Assembly: GCA_947627085.1 (NCBI GenBank)
Contig: CANQUO010000009.1
Span: forward strand, 1 to 20,848
DNA length: 20,848 nucleotides
Source of the DNA: an uncultured Oscillospiraceae bacterium
GTDB lineage: Bacteria; Bacillota; Clostridia; Oscillospirales; Oscillospiraceae
Reading direction: 5' to 3'
The notes under the pieces were generated by a model. The model was given only the letters and a program-made list of their open reading frames with translations, was not told the DNA's origin and made no database searches. The position numbers and the translations under genes were made by a program. This document shows positions 16,483-20,848 of the stretch, in pieces; position 1 is the stretch's first letter; every line of letters begins with the position of its first letter.

Positions 16483-17457
16483 GTGGAAACAGAGAAAAAG
16501 ACCATCTCCGTTATGATCCCCTGCTACAACGAGGCGGAGAACGTTCGGGCGATATACGAGGCGGTAAAGGATGAGCTTATAAATAGTTGCCCCGCCTACG
16601 ATTACGAGATCCTGTTCATTGACAACAAGTCTGTGGATGGGACACGGGACATAATAGAGAGCATATGCGCGGAGGACAGACAGGTCAGGGCTATATTCAA
16701 CTGCAAAAATTTCGGTCAGTTCAACAGCCCTTTCTATGGCCTGCTCCAGACAAGCGGCGACTGCGCTATTACCATGTGCGCTGACTTTCAGGACCCGGTG
16801 GAGCTTATACCTAGTTTCGTGGAGGCATGGGAAAAAGGGTACAAGATCGTCATCGGAAAAAAGACGAGGAGCCGTGAGAACCCGATTCTCTATTTTTTGC
16901 GCGGGTGTTACTATAAGCTTATCCGCAAAATGAGCACCGTTGAGTTTATTGAGCAGTTCACGGGCTTTGGCCTCTATGACAGGAGCTTTGTGGAGACACT
17001 TCGTCAGCTCCACGACCCGACACCGTTCATACGAGGCATCGTAGCGGAGCTGGGGCCTGAGAGATATGAGATCGAATATGAACAGCCTCTCCGTCGGGCG
17101 GGAAAGACCCATAACAACTTTTACACACTCTTTGACGCGACCATGCTCAGCTTCACCAGCTACACCAAGGTGGGGATGCGCATAGCTGAATTCTTCGGCT
17201 TTGGCGTGGCGCTGGTGAGCTTCCTCTTGGGCCTTGTGTATCTTGTTGCCAAACTGGTCGCCTGGAACACCTTTGCCGCCGGCTACGCCCCGACCATGAT
17301 AGCGGTTTTCTTCATGGGCGGCATCCAGCTGGCCTTCCTGGGCTTTTTGGGTGAATACATCATGGCCATGAATACACGCATCATGAACAGGCCCCTGGTG
17401 GTGGAGGAAAAGAGGATCAATTTTGAGGAAAAGCGCGTCCCTGCGGGCAAGGAATGA
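16483..17457 (+). CDS. GtrB-like polyprenyl-phosphate glycosyltransferase (GT2)
   Basis: A 324-residue GT2 of the dolichol-phosphate-mannose-synthase/GtrB type, which loads a sugar onto undecaprenyl phosphate. The N-terminal domain has ISVMIPCYNEAENV (8-21), FIDNKSVDGT, NFGQFNSPFYGLLQTSGD and the metal site ADFQDP at 100-105. The C-terminus has two hydrophobic segments (about 235-255 and 268-290, GFGVALVSFLLGLVYLVAKL and FFMGGIQLAFLGFLGEY), the standard GtrB layout. There is no ATG start before the domain. I chose GTG 16483, preceded by AAGGCGG, giving the usual length. TTG 16414 and GTG 16426 are in-frame alternatives overlapping the acyltransferase. No small GtrA-type flippase is seen. The GT-C-like protein at the other end of the locus could use its product. 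This is the last gene of the plus-strand operon. Confidence 0.83.
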   Translation: METEKKTISVMIPCYNEAENVRAIYEAVKDELINSCPAYDYEILFIDNKSVDGTRDIIESICAEDRQVRAIFNCKNFGQFNSPFYGLLQTSGDCAITMCADFQDPVELIPSFVEAWEKGYKIVIGKKTRSRENPILYFLRGCYYKLIRKMSTVEFIEQFTGFGLYDRSFVETLRQLHDPTPFIRGIVAELGPERYEIEYEQPLRRAGKTHNNFYTLFDATMLSFTSYTKVGMRIAEFFGFGVALVSFLLGLVYLVAKLVAWNTFAAGYAPTMIAVFFMGGIQLAFLGFLGEYIMAMNTRIMNRPLVVEEKRINFEEKRVPAGKE

Positions 17458-17595
17458 ACCGAAAAGGGAATTCCCACCTTCTGGGCGCTCAGATACGCAG
17501 TCAGTCTGGATGGCGTGGTCACAGTTTCCCGGCGGTTTGTCCACACGCTTGTACAGGCGGAGCATATCGCTGATTAAGTCTGCATAAATCAGTCA

Positions 17596-17620
17596 AAGCC
17601 TCCGGCTAAGCCGGAGGCTT
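17596..17620. repeat. Strong hairpin between convergent operons
   Basis: The 12-base arms AAGCCTCCGGCT and AGCCGGAGGCTT surround a single A. The stem is G+C-rich, but no T run follows on either strand, so it is a weak candidate as an intrinsic terminator. The palindrome resembles the subterminal hairpins of IS200/IS605-type elements; no transposase is nearby. Confidence 0.6.
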
Positions 17621-17677
17621 GAATAGTTCTATAAGGGCATGATGAAAGGATTGCCAACCGCATTTCTTTCTCCGGCT

Positions 17678-17726
17678 GGGGTTGTGAAAAAGAGTAGGAA
17701 TATGTTCCGCTTTTCACGCCCCTTTT
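17678..17726 (+). terminator. Probable rho-independent terminator of the polysaccharide operon
   Basis: Nested stem: GGGG (17678-17681) with CCCC (17719-17722), GTGAAAA (17684-17690) with TTTTCAC (17711-17717), and an inner GGAA-TATG-TTCC (17697-17708). TTTT follows directly at 17723-17726 on the plus strand. It lies 220 bases after the last plus-strand gene and 11 bases from the minus-strand sirtuin stop, so it may serve both operons. The minus side has no good T run. Confidence 0.55.
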
Positions 17727-17736
17727 GACTATTTCC

Positions 17737-18603
17737 TCACATGTCCCGAAGCACGTGGGCTATGTCGGCGTCAAGCAGGATCGCTTGACCGGCGATCTCC
17801 CTGGGGCAGACGGCTTCGCCGGAGTTTACGCAGGCGTAGATCGCCGCCTTGTTCCGCGCTGTCATGCGCCAGAATGGGTATTTGATAATGACCGGCGTAT
17901 TGTAGCCGACGCCAAGCCCCAAAAAGAGGATACGCCCGTTTTCCCGCGTCCGCAGAAAATCCTCGTACCGCGCCGCCGCCCGGTGCCAGCCCTCATCCTC
18001 CACAAACTTATCGTCAGAGCGGAGATTCATGGTCATGGGTTTGCCGCAATGGGGACAGCGGGGGAGAAGCTGGGAGGGGATACGCATATCACTTTGCCGC
18101 TCAATCATCTTCCTGATCGTGTCCTCGTTATCAAAGGTCTCCTGACGGCACGGCTCGGAGCATTGAAAGAGGCCGTAGTCCCCCTGGGTGTAGAAAAGCC
18201 GCTTTTTCTCAAAACCGGCCTTCTGAAAACAGTGGTCCACATTTGTGGTGATGACGAAATGATCCTTATCCCGCACCAGCGCCAACAGATCGTCATAGAC
18301 CGGCTTCGGAGGGTCCAGATATCGGTTTACATAAATATACCGGCTCCAATAGGCCCAAAATTCCTCCGGGGTAGGGTAGGGGTAGAACCCGCCGGAGTAC
18401 ATGTCGGAAAAGCCGTATTTTTCGGCAAAGTCGGAGAAATACTGCTCGAACCGCTCTCCGGCATAGGTAAAACCCGCCGCCGTGGACAGTCCCGCGCCCG
18501 CGCCGATCACAACGGCATCCGCTTTGTCCAGCGCCTCCCGGAGCCGGTCTATATTATCCGAGTAGCTCCCGGTAGATTTTGTAATCGATATCCTTGAAAA
18601 CAT
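17737..18603 (-). CDS. Class M sirtuin (SirTM), probable protein ADP-ribosyltransferase
   Basis: A 288-residue Sir2-family protein. The NAD site has GAGAGLSTAAGF (34-45) and TTNVDHCF (Asn121, Asp123). The position of the deacetylase catalytic His is Gln140 (YTQGDYG), as described for SirTM proteins, which ADP-ribosylate rather than deacetylate. A zinc site is suggested by Cys148/Cys152 and Cys183/Cys186 (RCPHCG). SirTM is known to modify a GcvH-like lipoylated carrier with the help of LplA2, with the neighbouring macrodomain reversing the mark; neither GcvH-L nor LplA2 is in this window. The ATG at 18603 has GAGG upstream, and the gene overlaps the macrodomain gene by 50 bases. It is the last gene of the minus-strand operon. 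Confidence 0.88.
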   Translation of the reverse strand: MFSRISITKSTGSYSDNIDRLREALDKADAVVIGAGAGLSTAAGFTYAGERFEQYFSDFAEKYGFSDMYSGGFYPYPTPEEFWAYWSRYIYVNRYLDPPKPVYDDLLALVRDKDHFVITTNVDHCFQKAGFEKKRLFYTQGDYGLFQCSEPCRQETFDNEDTIRKMIERQSDMRIPSQLLPRCPHCGKPMTMNLRSDDKFVEDEGWHRAAARYEDFLRTRENGRILFLGLGVGYNTPVIIKYPFWRMTARNKAAIYACVNSGEAVCPREIAGQAILLDADIAHVLRDM

Positions 18604-19315
18604 TGAAGATTACCTCAATTTCGCCTCTAAACCTCCGCACAGTGTCCACGGCGATTTTCGCGGCATCCTCATTCGGAAAGTGAAATTCCCCCGTGGAGAT
18701 ACAGCAGAACGCCACGCTTTTGATGCCGTTCTCCCTTGCCAGTTCCAGACAGGAGCGGTAGCAGGAGGCCAGCAGTTCCCGGTCCCTTTGGGTCACGCGG
18801 CCAACGATGATCGGGCCGACGGTATGTAAAACATACTCACAGGGCAGATTGAAAGCGGGGGTGAGCTTGGCCCGCCCGGTGGGCTCCTCGTGTCCTTGCT
18901 TTTCCATGAGCTCATTGCAGGCAAACCTCAGCTGTACTCCGGCGTAGGTATGAATAGCGTTGTCAATACAACCGTGGCACGGGATATAACAGCCCGTAAG
19001 CCCCGAGTTTGCGGCGTTGACGACAGCGCCGCATTTTAAGGTGGTGATATCCCCTTGCCATAGATAGATACCCGGCTCCACGGGCGCAAGATCGGCTATA
19101 TCCGTGACGCCCTTCCGCCCAGTCTCCTCACGCAGATATTCATCCTGCGCCGCCAGAAATTCGTCCCCGATAGGCCGGGGCGACCGGACGTTCATCAGGG
19201 CGCGAAGCAACATTTTCTGCTCCGCCTCATCAGAGGGAATCCGCAAATCCCGATACCGCGGATTCTCGTTCAGGAAAAAGCGAACCAAAAATATCCGGCG
19301 CTCTGACTGTGTCAT
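18554..19315 (-). CDS. Zinc-containing macrodomain protein, ADP-ribosyl hydrolase
   Basis: A 253-residue protein with an N-terminal helical region (about 1-75) and a macrodomain (about 80-253) that removes ADP-ribose from modified protein, reversing the neighbouring SirTM. Motifs: WQGDIT (86-91) for adenine binding, VVNAAN (98-103), the Zn-macro insertion GCYIPCHGCIDNAIH with Cys113, His114 and Cys116 as candidate metal ligands, HTVGP, and FCCISTGEFHFP for the phosphate loop. This zinc subtype is characteristic of SirTM-linked macrodomains in Firmicutes. The start overlaps the radical SAM stop (ATGA), so translation is coupled; the 3' end overlaps the sirtuin gene by 50 bases. The three genes are clearly one unit. 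Confidence 0.9.
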   Translation of the reverse strand: MTQSERRIFLVRFFLNENPRYRDLRIPSDEAEQKMLLRALMNVRSPRPIGDEFLAAQDEYLREETGRKGVTDIADLAPVEPGIYLWQGDITTLKCGAVVNAANSGLTGCYIPCHGCIDNAIHTYAGVQLRFACNELMEKQGHEEPTGRAKLTPAFNLPCEYVLHTVGPIIVGRVTQRDRELLASCYRSCLELARENGIKSVAFCCISTGEFHFPNEDAAKIAVDTVRRFRGEIEVIFNVFKDIDYKIYRELLG

Positions 19316-20241
19316 TCTTTCACCGCCGTTCTCGCATTTCGTCTGCCAGTATTATCAGAACCTCGGATTTCCTCATGGTAGAAATAATCTACGATAACAG
19401 GGTGCCCCTGCGGAACGCGGCCGTAGGGCATCTCGTTGTCCACGAAGGGACAGTCGTACTTCTTCGCCATTTCCTCCGCCTTCTTTTCGAGCGCCACAAA
19501 GTAACTGCGGTCGTGCCTGTTGTAAATTTCATCATAAAGCGGTGCGAGGCTCGGATGTTTTTCCGCAATATAGTCCATAATCGTCTTTTTGAAGCCGCCG
19601 CGAAGATTGAGGTTTTCCAGCCAAAAGAGGTCGCACTGGTTTCTGACCCGCTCAAAAATCGCTTCAAAATCCGTGATTTCCGGAAATACCGGCGACACAA
19701 AGCAGACGGTGCGGATACCGGCGTCGTATACCTGCTTCATGGCGGCTATGCGACGCTCAATGCTGACGGCGCTATCCATGTCGTTCTTGAAGTTCTCATC
19801 CAGCGTGTTGATCGACCAGGATACCGTCACTTGACCCAACTCTTTCAAGAGGTCGAGGTCCCGCAGGACAAGATCGGATTTCGTGCAAATCAGAATATCC
19901 GCGCCGCTGCCGCGAAGCTGTTCCAGCAGTTTGCGGGTAGCGCCGAAAATTTCCTCCTGCGGATTATAACCGTCGGTCACCGAGCCAATCACCACCCGCT
20001 GACCGGAATACTTCTGCGGGTTTTTGATCTCCGGCCAGTGCTTCACATCAAGGAAGGTTCCCCATTCCTCCGTGTGCCCGGTAAAGCGCTTCATAAACGA
20101 GGCGTAGCAATACTTGCAGGCATGGGTACAGCCGACGTAGGGATTGACGGAGTATCCGCCAACCGGGAGATTGGATCTCGTCATGATGTTTTTCGTCTCC
20201 ACCTCGGCGATCAAAATGTTGTCTTTTATGATCTGCGCCAT
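19312..20241 (-). CDS. Radical SAM protein, spore-photoproduct-lyase-like subgroup
   Basis: A 309-residue radical SAM enzyme. The [4Fe-4S]/SAM motif CxxxCxxC is at Cys38, 42 and 45 (YVGCTHACKYCYASFMKRF). VVIGSVTDGYNPQE and ILICTKSDLVLRD follow as in SPL/Rv2578c-like radical SAM proteins, then VSWSINTLDENF and an extended C-terminal region with Trp/Asn/Arg-rich WLENLNLRGGFKK. No auxiliary-cluster Cys motif is evident. Substrate is unknown. I start at ATG 20241, 9-10 bases after GGGAGGA; in-frame ATGs at 20262 and 20316 lack that and the latter reaches into the upstream gene. It sits 40 bases after the ferredoxin-like gene and is ATGA-coupled to the macrodomain gene, so it probably works with one or both (inference). 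It recalls radical SAM proteins seen on mobile elements in gut Clostridia, from memory only. Confidence 0.82.
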   Translation of the reverse strand: MAQIIKDNILIAEVETKNIMTRSNLPVGGYSVNPYVGCTHACKYCYASFMKRFTGHTEEWGTFLDVKHWPEIKNPQKYSGQRVVIGSVTDGYNPQEEIFGATRKLLEQLRGSGADILICTKSDLVLRDLDLLKELGQVTVSWSINTLDENFKNDMDSAVSIERRIAAMKQVYDAGIRTVCFVSPVFPEITDFEAIFERVRNQCDLFWLENLNLRGGFKKTIMDYIAEKHPSLAPLYDEIYNRHDRSYFVALEKKAEEMAKKYDCPFVDNEMPYGRVPQGHPVIVDYFYHEEIRGSDNTGRRNARTAVKE

Positions 20242-20281
20242 ATGCTCTGTTCCTCCCGTCATGCCGTTTGTCCGCCCCCTA

Positions 20282-20848
20282 TTATATCCCCGCCGCCTCC
20301 ATTCCGCAAGCCCCACACCTCACAACGGCATCAACGGGGCAGATTGCGGCGCAATTTCCGCAGTGGAGGCAATGATTTTGCAGGATGCGGTAGGGCTTTC
20401 CCGGCTCAATGCACCGCTGGGGGCAGTTTTTCAAGCATTTGCCACAGCCGATGCATGTATCGGATATATTATACCCCTTTCGCCTGAGATTTCCAGCGCC
20501 AAATGTGTAACTCTCCCGGAAAATCGGATTGACGCCGAGATTGAAATACTCGATTTCCGCGTCCCTGATCTCAAAAGCGATCCCCGCCAGCTTTCGCGTG
20601 TCGCCGGGGTAGACGTTGGAGAGGTAGGGTTGCTCTAAAAAAATCCTGTCGATCCACTTTTCCTGCTCGTCCTCCGGGACGGGAACCGCCTTTGCGGACA
20701 GGCGGATCATCTCTTTATACCTGGTGTAGCCCAGCACCTGCACGCGCCCATCACGCATAAGCTCCTCGCAGAAGGCTTTTCCCTTTGCGGTGAAGAAGAT
20801 CATCCTGTCCGGCTCATAGTGGATGGCGGAGATATTGCGTATCTGCGG
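20282..20848 (-). CDS. PNPOx-like flavin-binding / 2[4Fe-4S] ferredoxin fusion, 5' end outside window
   Basis: The reading frame is open to the right edge (15 further codons beyond ATG 20803, reading PQIRNISAIHYEPDR), so the gene is truncated by the window. The N-terminal part resembles the pyridoxamine-5'-phosphate oxidase split-barrel family (PQIRNISAIHY, MIFFTAKGKAF, VQVLGYTRYKEMIRLSAKAV), which binds FMN or F420-like cofactors. The C-terminal about 60 residues are a bacterial-type ferredoxin with two CxxCxxCxxxCP motifs (CIGCGKCLKNCP and CLHCGNCAAICP), plus an extra RCGACG. It could pass electrons between a flavin and a partner such as the downstream radical SAM protein, which needs reductive SAM cleavage (inference). 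It is the first visible gene of the minus-strand operon; the operon promoter is off-window. Confidence 0.83.
   Translation of the reverse strand, partial: PQIRNISAIHYEPDRMIFFTAKGKAFCEELMRDGRVQVLGYTRYKEMIRLSAKAVPVPEDEQEKWIDRIFLEQPYLSNVYPGDTRKLAGIAFEIRDAEIEYFNLGVNPIFRESYTFGAGNLRRKGYNISDTCIGCGKCLKNCPQRCIEPGKPYRILQNHCLHCGNCAAICPVDAVVRCGACGMEAAGI

Larger units (their letters stand above)
17458..17736. other. Intergenic stretch between convergent operons
   Basis: About 280 bases separating the GtrB-like gene and the sirtuin gene. Apart from the two hairpins I see no supported gene, RNA or promoter. Short open frames in 17460-17570 run on from antisense frames of the GT2 gene and show no recognisable domain. 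Confidence 0.6.

Noticed and set aside
16450..17565. 371-codon open frame on the minus strand
   Set aside because: It lies antisense to the GtrB-like GT2 and shows no recognisable domain; the GT2 reading has strong family motifs. Shadow frame.
17725..18597. 290-codon open frame on the plus strand
   Set aside because: Antisense to the sirtuin, whose NAD-binding and zinc motifs are clear; no domain in the plus frame.
19309..20487. 392-codon open frame on the plus strand
   Set aside because: It covers the radical SAM and ferredoxin genes in antisense. The Cys motifs of those proteins decide the true strand.
1..20848. CRISPR arrays, tRNA or rRNA genes, toxin-antitoxin or phage genes
   Set aside because: No regularly spaced direct repeats, cloverleaf-type sequence or matching protein motifs were found on either strand.

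Overview
The window is bacterial, most likely from a Gram-positive gut-type Clostridia (Oscillospiraceae/Lachnospiraceae-like). This is an inference from GGAGG ribosome-binding sites, mid-range G+C, a capsule-type rather than LPS-type glycan locus (no lipid A or heptose genes), and the class M sirtuin/macrodomain pair on the other strand. No rRNA, tRNA, CRISPR array or intact insertion sequence was seen.

Positions 1-17457 hold one plus-strand surface-polysaccharide locus, with genes overlapping or separated by fewer than about 120 bases and no internal terminator. In order: a GT-C-like multipass membrane protein; the CDP-3,6-dideoxyhexose core ddhA (rfbF), ddhB (rfbG, broken by a frameshift) and ddhC (rfbH); a sugar-nucleotide SDR; an RmlC-type epimerase; a divergent UDP-galactopyranose mutase; a GT8 glycosyltransferase; a Wzx-type flippase; a GT2; a second GT8; a large ThDP enzyme of the acetolactate-synthase type; a second SDR; an acyltransferase-3 membrane protein broken at a run of seven Gs; and a GtrB-like GT2. 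The likely chemistry is Glc-1-P to CDP-glucose, to CDP-4-keto-6-deoxyglucose, to the 3,6-dideoxy ketosugar. From there the ThDP enzyme plus SDR2 could add and reduce a two-carbon branch, as YerE/YerF do for yersiniose. The RmlC-like epimerase plus SDR1 could make an unbranched, perhaps L-configured 3,6-dideoxyhexose, as in the ascarylose pathway. The transferases would assemble the repeat unit and Wzx would export it. No DdhD-type reductase is in the window.

The two broken genes are both interrupted at mutation-prone sequences. ddhB breaks inside a perfect 22-base palindrome and the acyltransferase breaks at a G7 tract. This may mean phase variation, locus decay, or assembly error. ddhABC and the ThDP/SDR2 pair look richer in G+C than the epimerase/transferase block between them, which suggests a mosaic locus.

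Positions 17458-17736 are intergenic between convergent operons and carry two hairpins, one a good plus-strand terminator.

Positions 17737-20848 hold a minus-strand operon, read right to left: a PNPOx-like/2[4Fe-4S] ferredoxin protein (its 5' end lies outside the window), a radical SAM protein, a zinc-containing macrodomain ADP-ribosyl hydrolase and a class M sirtuin. The last pair is a known reversible protein ADP-ribosylation module. Its pairing here with a radical SAM enzyme and a ferredoxin/flavoprotein is the least familiar arrangement in the window.
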